Assembly: GCA_963823095.1 (NCBI GenBank)
Contig: CAWGKI010000001.1
Location: forward strand, 1,674,001-1,738,000
Reading direction: 5' to 3'
Length of the DNA stretch: 64,000 bases
DNA from: CAIVVT01 sp963823095
GTDB taxonomy: Bacteria > Acidobacteriota > Terriglobia > Bryobacterales > Bryobacteraceae
A program made the position numbers and the translations under genes. Below are positions 1-9,042 of the stretch, in pieces (position 1 is the first letter of the stretch; each line of letters opens with the position of its first letter). The notes beneath the pieces were generated by a model. It saw only the letters and a program-made list of their open reading frames with translations, had not been told where the DNA came from and ran no database searches.

Positions 1-1749
1 TCCGTCGTTCTGATCAACTCGCGGCTGCTGTTGCTGCAGCCCTTTACCAGCGACAAGGACGCCCTGATCAAAGCCATCGATCGCGCCACCATTGGAGGCT
101 CCGCTTCGACGTTCATCGCGGACTCGGACCGGATGAAGACCGATCTGCGGCGCTACCTCACCACGCCCAGCGGCCAGGGCCTGGGCGCGGACGCCTCGGC
201 CGCCGCTAACGCGACGAGTACGTCTCAGGCCACGCCGGCTAACACCGCTTCCTATGGGGATGCGGCAGTTCAGGCCAGACTCGTCAGCATTATGCTCGAC
301 ATGATGCGCTTCGACGCCTCCTACCAGGGCGACGACACACGCCTCACGCTCGAGGCGCTGAAGTCGCTGGTTGCAGGCATGGCCAATTTGCCCGGCCGCA
401 AAACGGTCCTGTACTTCACCTGGGGCATGTTTATTCCGACCAATCTGGATGAGATGTTCCGCAACTTGAAGAGCGCCGCCAATCGCGCCAACGTCACATT
501 CTATGGTTTGGAAACCATGGGTGTGAAGACCTGGAGCACGGCCTCCAACGCGCGCAATCAGCTCAACAACGCCACCGGTGACATCGCGTCGGACACTACG
601 TCCACCGAAGGCCGCGTCAGCACTTCACAAATGCGCGCCTCCGACACGGCGGAAGAGGCCGGACGCAACGACACCGATCTCTTCCTGCGCGAACTGTCCG
701 AAGATACCGGCGGCTTCATCGTTGCCGACAGCAACGACCTGAAGGTGCCCCTGCGTCATATCAGCGAAGAGATCGCGAGTTACTACGAAGTCTCTTATAA
801 CCCGGGCATCACCAACTATGACGGCAGCTTCCGCAAAGTGAAGGTCGACACGACGCGTAAAGACCTTGTCGTCCACTCCCGTAATGGCTACTTCGCGCTG
901 CCGCCGGATCTTCGCGGCGAAGGCGTCCAGACCTTCGAGTTGCCGCTGCTCAAGGCCATCTCGGACGGCCTTGTTTCCAAGAACGTCGAGTATCGCGCCG
1001 CGGGCATCCTGCTGCAGCCCCACGCCGACGGTACCGACACGCAAGTGTTCGTAGAGCTTCCCCTGCGCACGCTCAGCCCCAAGACCGATCCAGCCAAGAA
1101 CACCGAGAGCGTCCATTTCGCCATGGCTGCGCTCGTCAAGGACGCCAAGGGCGAAGTAGTCCAGAAACTCACGCGCGACCGCTCCTTGACGGTAACTCCC
1201 GAACAGATGAAGGCCGGCAACTTCACCGAGAAGTTCTCGGCCACCATTCCGGCGGGTAAATACTCTCTGGAAACCGCCGTGATGGACCGGGAGAGCGGTA
1301 AGGTCGGCGCCCAACGCTCCGAGCTGATCGTCGCTCCGAAAAAGGGTGTGGCCATCAGCTCGATCACTCCGGTCAAACTATACAATCCGAACGCCAAGCC
1401 GGAACCCAACGAGCCGTTCCAGTACCAGAACGGGACCATTAGCCCGACGCTGATCAGCACGCTGACAGTGGCGAGCCCCGACGCCACGCTGCCGCTGTTC
1501 TTCACCGTATACCCGGACTCCTCCATCGCCGCTAAGCCGACGATGGAAATCGAGTTTCTACAGGGCGGCAACTCGCTCGGCAAACTGCCGCTCCCGCTGG
1601 CCGACGCCGATGCGCAAGGCCGCATCCAGACTGTCTTCTCCGTGCCGGCGGGCAAGTTCCCCGAGGGCACGTTCGTTATTCATGCAATCGCGACGCAGGG
1701 CAGCACCACTGCCGACACGCGGACGGAGATCACCATCAAAAAGCCGTAG
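1..1749 (+). CDS. VWFA domain protein, 5'-truncated by window edge
   Basis: The frame is open from base 1, so the true start and any signal peptide lie upstream of the window. The visible part resembles the acidobacterial VWFA-related family (TIGR03436). It contains the typical stretch in which a self-described 'PGRKTVLYFTWG' strand is followed by a helix ending 'AANRANVTFYGL', then 'LSEDTGGF' and 'YEVSYNP', and a C-terminal beta-rich region. Proteins of this family are secreted and probably bind ligands or surfaces through the VWA fold, but their role is unknown. The downstream gene at 1870 is a paralogue with the same domain order, so the two look like a tandem duplication. A strong intrinsic terminator follows at 1781. 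The family call is firm and the function is not known. Confidence 0.85.
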   Translation, partial: SVVLINSRLLLLQPFTSDKDALIKAIDRATIGGSASTFIADSDRMKTDLRRYLTTPSGQGLGADASAAANATSTSQATPANTASYGDAAVQARLVSIMLDMMRFDASYQGDDTRLTLEALKSLVAGMANLPGRKTVLYFTWGMFIPTNLDEMFRNLKSAANRANVTFYGLETMGVKTWSTASNARNQLNNATGDIASDTTSTEGRVSTSQMRASDTAEEAGRNDTDLFLRELSEDTGGFIVADSNDLKVPLRHISEEIASYYEVSYNPGITNYDGSFRKVKVDTTRKDLVVHSRNGYFALPPDLRGEGVQTFELPLLKAISDGLVSKNVEYRAAGILLQPHADGTDTQVFVELPLRTLSPKTDPAKNTESVHFAMAALVKDAKGEVVQKLTRDRSLTVTPEQMKAGNFTEKFSATIPAGKYSLETAVMDRESGKVGAQRSELIVAPKKGVAISSITPVKLYNPNAKPEPNEPFQYQNGTISPTLISTLTVASPDATLPLFFTVYPDSSIAAKPTMEIEFLQGGNSLGKLPLPLADADAQGRIQTVFSVPAGKFPEGTFVIHAIATQGSTTADTRTEITIKKP

Positions 1750-1780
1750 TGCAACGCGTCAGCGCCTGGAACGTCTGTTA

Positions 1781-1812
1781 GGGGGGACGGCGACGGCCGA
1801 TCCCCCCTTTTT
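1781..1812 (+). terminator. Rho-independent terminator
   Basis: The arm GGGGGGA (1781-1787) pairs with TCCCCCC (1801-1807), and TTTTT follows immediately (1808-1812). A short inner CGG/CCG pairing extends the hairpin. It lies 32 bases after the stop of the first VWFA gene and before the start of the second, so the two paralogues are probably transcribed separately. Confidence 0.8.
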
Positions 1813-1869
1813 GCTCTCGTAGAGATAACACGGAGCCCGGCTGACTAGCCGGATCTGGAAGAGGTCGCC

Positions 1870-4008
1870 ATGCGCAGGTTCGTCTTTCTTACCCTGTTGG
1901 CCGTTTGCGCCCCGCTGGCGGCTCAGGACGTCGTGCTTCACTCAGGTACCAGCGAGATTCTGGTCGACGTCGTGGTACACGATAAGCACGGCCGGTTGGT
2001 GCACGACTTGCGCCAGTCCGACTTCCAGGTCTTTGAAGACAACGCCGCGCAGACGGTCACTTCCTGGCGCGAAATGCGCGGCGGAGTAAGCCCCGAGCGG
2101 GCCGAGCCCCAAGCCGGCGAGGTCTTCGTGCAAGCGAACAAGCGCGAAGATTTGGCCCTGCACCTCTCGCGCCAGGTGCGGCTTGTCTCTCTGGTCTTCG
2201 ACAAGTTGAGCGACAGCGGGCGCAAGCTCGCCCGCATCGGCGCGCTCGACTTCCTCATGCACGACGCGGGCCCGAACGCATACTACGCCATCTTCTACGT
2301 AGACCGCTCCTTCAAGGTCATCCAGACCTACACCAACAACATGGACCTGCTGCGCGCCGCGGTGGAGCGGGCCACCGGCCTGATTCGTAGCGCGCCCAAC
2401 TCCGAGACGGGCGCCCTCGAACTGCTCAACCAGCAGACGGCAGCGGCGGCCGGCACCGCCGAGTCACTCAGCAACGGCGGGACTGGAGCTCCGGCGGTAA
2501 ACGGTGGCGCACTTGCCGATGAACAAGCCAACGCGTTCACCGACAACATGCTGCAACTTTCCGACCAGCTCAACCGAACCGATCTCGGCCAGGTCTCGAT
2601 CTTCTCACTGTGGGCCATCGTCAAGCAGTTGGAACGCCTGCCAGGCCGCAAGTCGGTGCTCTACTTCTCGGAGGGCTATGGACTACCCAACGACTTGTGG
2701 CTGCAGTTTGCGTCGCTGATTTCGGCGGCTAACCGCGCCAACGTCACAGTCTATGCAATCGATGCCCGTGGGCTGACTTCCGGAAGCGACACCACTTTGG
2801 CGCAACAGGTACTCTCCAAGGGCTTGGCGATGAGCAACCATATGACGCGCTCTCGAACTGCAGGCAGTGCGGTGGGCGATTTCCGCGCCGGCGACTATGA
2901 ACTCGATTCGTTGCGGGCGAACGGCCAGATGGTGCTGCGCGAACTGGCCGAGTCCACTGGCGGGGCGCTGATTGCGAACGTCAACGACCTGCGCCCGCAG
3001 TTGCAGCACCTCAGCGAGGACTTCAACACCTGGTACGAGTTAACCTACAAGGCCACTAACCCGGATTACGACGGCCGCTTCCGCGCGATCAACGTGACGC
3101 TCACCGGTCACCCCGGCTACACCGTGCAGGCCCGTTCGGGTTATTTCGCGCTGCCGCCGATGGAAGGCCAGTTCGTGTTCCCCTACGAGGTCCCACTGTT
3201 GCGCGCGCTCTCGCAGCAGCCGCTGCCGCACAACCTCGATTTCAGCGCCGGCATCATTCCGTATCGGCACCTCGCGAATGGCACGCTTCAGTGCTCGCTT
3301 GTCTTCGACCTCCCGCTGAAGCCGATCGAGTTCACGTGGGACGAAAAGGCGGGGAAGTACATCACCCACATCTCCGTGCTGTCCTTGGTCAAGGACGAGC
3401 ATGGCATGGTCGTCGCCAAGCTCTCTCGGGATGTGCCGCTTGGAGAAGCGAAGGACCAGCTTGCCGCGTTCCGGCAGGGGCGATTCATCGTGACCCTCCC
3501 CGTGGATCTACCGCCCGGGCGCTACATAGTGGAGAGCGTCGCCGCGGACCAGCGCGGCGGCAAACTGGGGGCGCGTCGTTCCAGTTTCTTCGCGCCGGCG
3601 CGCCACGCCGGGCCTGAGATGAGCGACCTCACGCTGCTTCGCCGCATGGAGGATCCATCCAAAGAGCCCGACGCGCGGGACCCACTCCAAATCACCGCCG
3701 GACGCGTAGTCCCGACGCTCTCGACCCGCGTTCCTCTCGGCAAGACTACACTCCTCTCGGTCTTCTTCAAGCTCTATCCGGACTCCGCCGCGAAGCAGCG
3801 GCCGCGGCTGGTGGTGGACCTGCTGCGCGAGGGCAAACTCGTCTCGCGATCCACGCCGGACCTGCCAACTTCCGTCGACGGCGCGGAGATCCCCTACCTG
3901 GCGAACCTGCCCGTCGGAACGCTCCAGCCCGGCCAGTACGAGTTTCGCGCCACTCTGCTGCAGGGCGAGGCCGCGGATCAGCGAGCGATTTCCGTCACAC
4001 TCGAATAG
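1870..4008 (+). CDS. Secreted VWFA domain protein
   Basis: This 712-residue protein has a clear signal peptide (MRRFVFLTLLAVCAPLAAQD, with cleavage near AAQ). The ATG is preceded by GAAGAGG at a suitable distance, which supports this start. The N-terminal third holds the acidobacterial VWFA-related fold (TIGR03436 type): 'EILVDVVVHDKHGRLVHDL' is the characteristic opening, then 'SLVFDKLSDSGRKLAR', then 'LPGRKSVLYFSEGY' and 'SAANRANVTVYAIDARG'. The C-terminal half is beta-rich and aligns by eye with the upstream paralogue, including 'ARSGYFALPP' against 'SRNGYFALPP'. The likely location is periplasmic or extracellular. Specific function is unknown. VWFA proteins of this type are heavily expanded in Acidobacteriota, which is one of the taxonomic clues for the window. 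Confidence 0.9.
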   Translation: MRRFVFLTLLAVCAPLAAQDVVLHSGTSEILVDVVVHDKHGRLVHDLRQSDFQVFEDNAAQTVTSWREMRGGVSPERAEPQAGEVFVQANKREDLALHLSRQVRLVSLVFDKLSDSGRKLARIGALDFLMHDAGPNAYYAIFYVDRSFKVIQTYTNNMDLLRAAVERATGLIRSAPNSETGALELLNQQTAAAAGTAESLSNGGTGAPAVNGGALADEQANAFTDNMLQLSDQLNRTDLGQVSIFSLWAIVKQLERLPGRKSVLYFSEGYGLPNDLWLQFASLISAANRANVTVYAIDARGLTSGSDTTLAQQVLSKGLAMSNHMTRSRTAGSAVGDFRAGDYELDSLRANGQMVLRELAESTGGALIANVNDLRPQLQHLSEDFNTWYELTYKATNPDYDGRFRAINVTLTGHPGYTVQARSGYFALPPMEGQFVFPYEVPLLRALSQQPLPHNLDFSAGIIPYRHLANGTLQCSLVFDLPLKPIEFTWDEKAGKYITHISVLSLVKDEHGMVVAKLSRDVPLGEAKDQLAAFRQGRFIVTLPVDLPPGRYIVESVAADQRGGKLGARRSSFFAPARHAGPEMSDLTLLRRMEDPSKEPDARDPLQITAGRVVPTLSTRVPLGKTTLLSVFFKLYPDSAAKQRPRLVVDLLREGKLVSRSTPDLPTSVDGAEIPYLANLPVGTLQPGQYEFRATLLQGEAADQRAISVTLE

Positions 4009-4013
4009 CGTGC

Positions 4014-5207
4014 TCAGACTGCCTCCGAGAGTGAAGGTAGCGATCGGTTCGATGCGCCGGCGGCTCCCGGTTCGGCTCGTCGCGCGCGCTCCTGGTCGAG
4101 CAGCGTACGCTTACGCGCCAGGCCCCAGCGGTAGCCGCCCAGGTCTCCGCCGCCGCGTATCACCCGGTGACAGGGGATGACCAGCGCCACGCGGTTGGTG
4201 GCACAGGCGTGACCTACCGCACGCGCAGCCTTGGGTTGGCCGATGCCCGTCGCCACCTCTCCATACGACTGAACCTCGCCGGCGGGGATCGATTGGAGAT
4301 AGGTCCACACCTTCATTTGAAATACCGTCGAGCGAACGTCAAGGGGTAGGTCCAGCCGAGGCTCCTGCCCCGACAAGTACGCGTTGAGCGCCGCCACCCA
4401 ATGGTCAAACTCGGGAGCGTGCGGTTCGCGCATCGGCTCAATAAACGCGGCCGGATACTCCTTGTGCAATTCGGCGACGAGGCCGTCGCGAGATTCGCCG
4501 AACTGAAGGAAGCAGATGCCCCGGTCCGTGGCGCCGAGAAGCATCGGCCCTAACGCCGACTGGACCGGCGCGTAGGTAATGACAATTCCCTTCCCGCCCT
4601 TGCGGTATTCTCCAGGGGTCATTCCGAGCCGCGTGCCGGCCCCTTCGTAGACCCTGCTGGAGGAGCCGAAGCCCGCGCCATAGACCGCTTGCGCCACGTC
4701 TGTGGAGGTGCGCAGTTCACTCTTCAACTTCCGCATCCGGCAGGACTCGGCGTACTTCTTCGGAGAGACTCCGGCGACCGACAAGAAGACGCGCTGCAGG
4801 TACGCCGGGCTGAGATTCGCGTGCCGGGCAAGTTCCTTGAGCGTCAGCGGACCTTCGAGATTCCGTTCGATGTACCCGCACAGCTCCCGCACCAGCGCCG
4901 CGTGTGCCTCCGTTTGGGATGAGTCCAGCGGACGGCAGCGCAGGCACGGCCGGAGACCATCGGCCTCAGCCTGGGCGGGAGTCTCGTAGAAACGGACGTT
5001 CCTCCGCAGCGGAGTGCGCGCGGGGCAGGCTGGCCTGCAGTAGACGCCAGTGGTCACGACGCCGAAGTAGAACTGGCCGTCGCGAGCCTTGTCGCGCCGC
5101 AGCAGCGCATTCCAGCAGTCCTCGGGGTTCAGCACATTCACCTCCAGATCGACGCGTTTCCATGCGTCCCTGGGAGCATCATCTCCTGACGCGGCGAGGG
5201 CTTCCAT
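4014..5207 (-). CDS. ada: Bifunctional transcriptional activator / DNA alkylation repair protein Ada
   Basis: The 397-residue product carries all three Ada parts. The N-terminal zinc domain has four cysteines near residues 57, 61, 88 and 91 (GVYCRPAC ... PCLRC), matching the Ada methylphosphotriester-accepting site. An AraC-type helix-turn-helix follows at about 100-200 (LKELARHANLSPAYLQRVF). The C-terminal O6-methylguanine-DNA methyltransferase has the active-site IPCHRVI with Cys near 346 and a GHACATN motif ahead of it. Methyl transfer from phosphotriesters would turn it into an activator of its own gene, and the C-terminal Cys repairs O6-methylguanine. The length is close to the usual 350 residues, with a C-terminal tail of about 25 residues. 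The ATG at 5207 has only a weak GAGAG upstream. The gene converges with the VWFA gene, leaving 5 bases between stops. Confidence 0.95.
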   Translation of the reverse strand: MEALAASGDDAPRDAWKRVDLEVNVLNPEDCWNALLRRDKARDGQFYFGVVTTGVYCRPACPARTPLRRNVRFYETPAQAEADGLRPCLRCRPLDSSQTEAHAALVRELCGYIERNLEGPLTLKELARHANLSPAYLQRVFLSVAGVSPKKYAESCRMRKLKSELRTSTDVAQAVYGAGFGSSSRVYEGAGTRLGMTPGEYRKGGKGIVITYAPVQSALGPMLLGATDRGICFLQFGESRDGLVAELHKEYPAAFIEPMREPHAPEFDHWVAALNAYLSGQEPRLDLPLDVRSTVFQMKVWTYLQSIPAGEVQSYGEVATGIGQPKAARAVGHACATNRVALVIPCHRVIRGGGDLGGYRWGLARKRTLLDQERARRAEPGAAGASNRSLPSLSEAV

Positions 5208-5262
5208 CCGATTCTTGCTCTCGAATCGAAGGAAGCCCTCGGAATGCGTTAATGAGTGCGCC

Positions 5263-8200
5263 CTAAAATTGGAGGCGCAGCGAAAACTGAACCGACCGCG
5301 GACCGCCCGAAGACTGCGAGGGATTCATCGCGGTGCCGCCCATTCCGCCCGCGTATAGCATCTGCGTGGCGACGCCGAAGAAGGGGCTCTGGAAACTCGC
5401 GCCCTGCTGGCTCGATGGATTGGCGAAGTTCGGATGGTTCAACGCGTTGAACGCGTCCAGGCGAAATTGCACATTGAACCTGTCTCCGATGGGGAACTGC
5501 CGCCGCACGGCCAGATCGGCCTGAGCGGCATTGAAGCCGCGTATTACATTTCGTCCCAGGTTCCCCTGCACGCCGTTGGCCGGAGAGGTGAAGGCGGCGC
5601 GGTTCAAGCGCTTACCTCCCGGTGCCAACGGGTCGGCAATCCAAATCGGCTGGCCCGTCACGTCCGGGCGGACCGAAGCGAAGAAGTAGCTCGTGCTGAT
5701 TCCGCTGGGCGTGGTCGTGGAACTGTTTCCGTCCTGGGTCAGGATGCCGCTTACGTCGAATGGCAGCGCCGTTCGATAAGTGAACACGCCGTCCAGGAAC
5801 CAGTGTCCGAGCACCCAGCGCAGCGGGGCCGGTTTGGGGTTCCAGATCTGGAAGCTGGCCGTGGCGTTCAGGTTGTGGCGCACGTCGAAGTCCGAACTGC
5901 CTCTGGGGTTGCCGAGCAGCAAGGCGAATCCGCCGCCGCCCAAGTCGTTCGAAGCGGTGTCGATCGAATGGCTGTAGGTGTAGGCGACCTGCGCCTGAAT
6001 CCGCTTGCTGAGTGTGCGCCGGTATTGCGCCTGCAAGCCGTTGTAGTTGGATTGCGCCCCGTTCGTCGTGACCTGCAGCAGGTTGTAGTCGGTGCTGAAG
6101 AACGAGCCGGCGTTCTCCTGGCGCAGCAGCCGTCTGCCGGCCGTGCCCACATAGCCGATGCTCGCGCTCTGTCCCGAGCCAAACCAGCGCTCCAGGACCA
6201 CGTTCCACTGATAAACGAGAGGCGGTTTCAAGTTCGGATCCGCTCCCATCACCATGCCGTAGGGCTTCACGGGAGGCATGACGGGGATGGTCTGTATGGC
6301 GGCTGAAAGCGGGAATGTCGGCAGCGTCGTAATGACGCTGTCCACGTACGGAGCGCTGTCGAACGCGTTGGCGCTGGCGCCGTAGCCCGTGTCATAGAAG
6401 ATGCCGACGCCGCTGCGCACCAGGGTCACGTGGTCACCGCTGCCGCGAAGCTGGTAGGCGACGCCAAAGCGGGGCGCGACATTGAACCAGGTGGTGGAAT
6501 ATATCTTGTTGGATGCCGTGAGATTGAAGGAGCTATCGAGCGCGAGCAGGCTCGGTCCGCTGCGGGCGCTGGGCGCCGGATTCACATCCCAACGGAAACC
6601 GTAGGTCAATGTCAGGCGGTTGCTCTTCTTCCAGGTGTCCTGAATATAAAACGCATAGTTTTGGTAGAAGGGGTAGCGGTCGGCAATATTCGACCGCAGC
6701 ACCGCATTCGTGGCGGTGCCGGTCAACAACCCGCCGTACGTCCCGTTCATGCCGTCAAAACTTACGTTCTCGCTGAATGGCTTGAAGTGATACGTCGGCA
6801 TGAGAATGCGGACGTCAAAGCCCGTTCTGTACTGATGGCCGCCGTCGGAAACCGACTGCGTGAAGACGAAGTTACCCTGGTCCTGGGTATTGTTGTTGGC
6901 CTGACCTTTGGAGAACCCACCCACGCCCATGACGTTGAACGAGTACGAACCCGCCGTGGAATCGACGCCTGACGGGAAAGAGAATGGAATCGGCTGGAAT
7001 TATGGCGTTGCCAAAAGTATCCATGGTCGAGTTCATCCGGGATGTGGTTCGGGAAACGTTGACCCGGATGTCGTTGACGAAATCGTCGCGAGTAATGAAT
7101 GTCATCGCGCCCGTCAGCGTCTGCGACGTCGATTTGAACGACTGCACGCTGTTCGAGCTGCTGCCCAGGCCGCCCCGGGAATTGTTGGTGGAAGGCGTAT
7201 AGCTGTAGCGCAGGAACGTGCTTACGTGATTATTGAGCACCCTGTCGAGGCGGACGCTGGCCGCGTCGGTCGACGAAGGCATCGAGTAGACGCTCAAAAA
7301 CTGCGCCGCCCCATTGCCCAACTCAACGCCATTCGGAGCGGGGAAAGCTCTCAGGTAAGGCAGCAGACCGGGAGACGCCAATCTGCGCACGATGTTATTG
7401 GGAACGCTGTCGATCGCGGTGCGCGGCTGGTTCAGGCGAAGCCCTTCGAACGCTGCGAAAAAGAACGTCTTATTAGGCTGCAGAGCGCCGCCCAAGGTAG
7501 CTCCGAAATCCGTCAGGTGCGAGGCGCCCTTCGGCAGGTTTTCGCTATTTGAGAACCAGTCGCTCGAGTTGTACTTGTCGCTGCGGTAGTACCCGAAGGC
7601 GTTGCCGTGGAAAAAATTGTTGCCGCCTCGGCTGGTCACGCTGACCTGTGCTCCAGGGGACCGGCCAAACTCGGGAGCGAACGCCGAAGTCTGAACGCGG
7701 AACTCCTGCATCGCATCCAAGGTGATGACGTTATAGGAGTTGCCGCCGGCCGTCGTCGAAAGTGCGGAGGAAGTGGCAAATCCACCGCCAAAGCCAAAGA
7801 AGCTGCCGCCGCCGGAGAGAGCGGGGCCGGCGCCTGCATTGGCGCTCACGCCATCCAGAGTGTAGTAGTTGGTGTTCGAGCGCAGGCCATTCACATTCAC
7901 GTCTCCGCCGCCCGCGCCTCCACCGGCGAAGATCACGCCCGGCGCCATCAGGACCAGCGATTGAATGCTGCGAGAGTTGGAGGGCAGATCGTTGGCGAAG
8001 CGCCCGTTCACAGTGGTTCCGGTCGAGGGATCGATCTGCACGCCTTCGACTTCGCCCTTAACCGTCACTTCGGACTTCTCCGCGGCCGCGACACGAACCT
8101 GCAGCCTCAGGGATTGGAAGTCGCGAGCGTGAAGCTGGAGATCCTCAACGGTGTATTTCTCGAAACCCGTCTTCTCCACTTCCACCCGGTATGAACCTGG

Positions 8201-8458
8201 ATTCAGCGAGTTGAAATAGGAAGTGCCGGATTCTTCAGTCGTGCCCGCATGAGTTGCCCCGCGGCCTTTCTCGACAACTGTCACTTTGGCGCCGGGAACA
8301 GCCGCGTCCGAGGGATCCATCACGGTGACGGCCAACCTCGCTCCTTCCTGCGCAAATATCGATGTGGGGGCGATGAGAAGGCACACGAACACCCCAAGCG
8401 AGCAAAGCTTAAATCGAGACACAAACCTCCTGAACACACCTACTGACGGATTTACCAC
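5263..8458 (-). pseudogene. TonB-dependent receptor with N-terminal carboxypeptidase-regulatory domain (frameshifted)
   Basis: Two overlapping minus-strand frames encode one Oar-like outer-membrane receptor of about 1060 residues. The first (8458 to about 6972) has a signal peptide ending 'PTSIFAQ', a carboxypeptidase-regulatory-like domain (DPSDAAVPGAKVTV ... LNPGSYRVEVEKTGF), a plug with 'VNVNGLRSNTNYYTLDGV' and the first barrel strands. The second (to 5263) completes the barrel and ends with the aromatic outer-membrane signature VQFSLRLQF. One extra base at about 6973 breaks the frame. Dropping it reads ...SILFP-SGVDSTAGSYSFNVMG..., which joins the two halves cleanly. Expected role: TonB-driven uptake, or adhesion, of an unknown substrate. 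The start is uncertain. The GTG at 8458 lacks a ribosome site, and an in-frame GTG at 8422 has AGGAGG only 3 bases upstream. Confidence 0.85.
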
Positions 8459-8645
8459 GAGACGCGTTACTCGAACTTCACGTCCCCGACCCTCCAGTGT
8501 ACCAGCGAGGAAGAGTCCACTTCCCGGGCAGTCTCACGTCGGACAGCGCTCCGGCGGACCCGCACGCGTGCTCATGGAATGAGATGGCGGAGATGGGAAC
8601 GGCTACCGGCATGCGCGGCTGTGTGTCTCTGTCGAATGCAAGAAT

Positions 8646-8680
8646 CCGGCCGCCCGAGTTGAGGGTTCTGGGGCGGCCGG
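8646..8680 (-). terminator. Perfect hairpin, possible terminator
   Basis: CCGGCCGCCC (8646-8655) and GGGCGGCCGG (8671-8680) form a perfect 10-bp stem with a 15-base loop. It lies just past the stop of the small minus-strand frame 8933-8688. It lacks a clear T-run, so it may be a Rho-independent-like hairpin or only a structural element. The surrounding stretch 8459-8687 holds no gene that I can support. Confidence 0.45.
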
Positions 8681-8687
8681 GCACGAG

Positions 8688-8933
8688 TCAGAGGGAAACC
8701 TGACCGTGATTTTGGAAATCCTCCAGTACGCAATTCACTTTCAAATGCGCCGCGCGGATGCGTGCGGAGAACGTGACGTCCTTATACGGCTGTGAAATGA
8801 GATCGCCCGCGCGGGGGAAATGGAAGAGCGGCGTAGGGGTTTCGCTGCCCTCCAATTCCCCCACCCGGCCGGCCACGATCGGGTCTTTGCCTTTGCGCTG
8901 CAGCGCGGTGGACTGCGGTATGGACCCAATCAT
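8688..8933 (-). CDS. Small hypothetical protein
   Basis: This 81-residue frame starts with ATG and sits between two TonB-dependent receptor genes, ahead of a perfect hairpin. The composition looks protein-like: the residues around 'PLFHFPRAGDLISQPYKDVTFSARI' have alternating hydrophobic pattern and no low complexity. I do not recognise a family. A GGAAAG lies just upstream of the ATG, but closer than ideal. A competing plus-strand frame (8758 onward) is long only because of its base composition and lacks any domain. It could be a remnant of a larger gene. Treat the call as tentative. Confidence 0.35.
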   Translation of the reverse strand: MIGSIPQSTALQRKGKDPIVAGRVGELEGSETPTPLFHFPRAGDLISQPYKDVTFSARIRAAHLKVNCVLEDFQNHGQVSL

Positions 8934-9042
8934 GACTTTCCGTTGTTCAGCGGCCGGGACACGCCGGCGCCGACAATTCGATTTAGATCGCTCTCAACGC
9001 CACGTCGGCATCTTCAAGCTTCCTGCCCCTGTTTCAACAGCA

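Noticed and set aside
625..1670. Long minus-strand frames opposite the first VWFA gene
   Set aside because: They are shadows of the coding strand: no ribosome site, no domain, and composition mirrors the reverse complement of a GC-rich gene.
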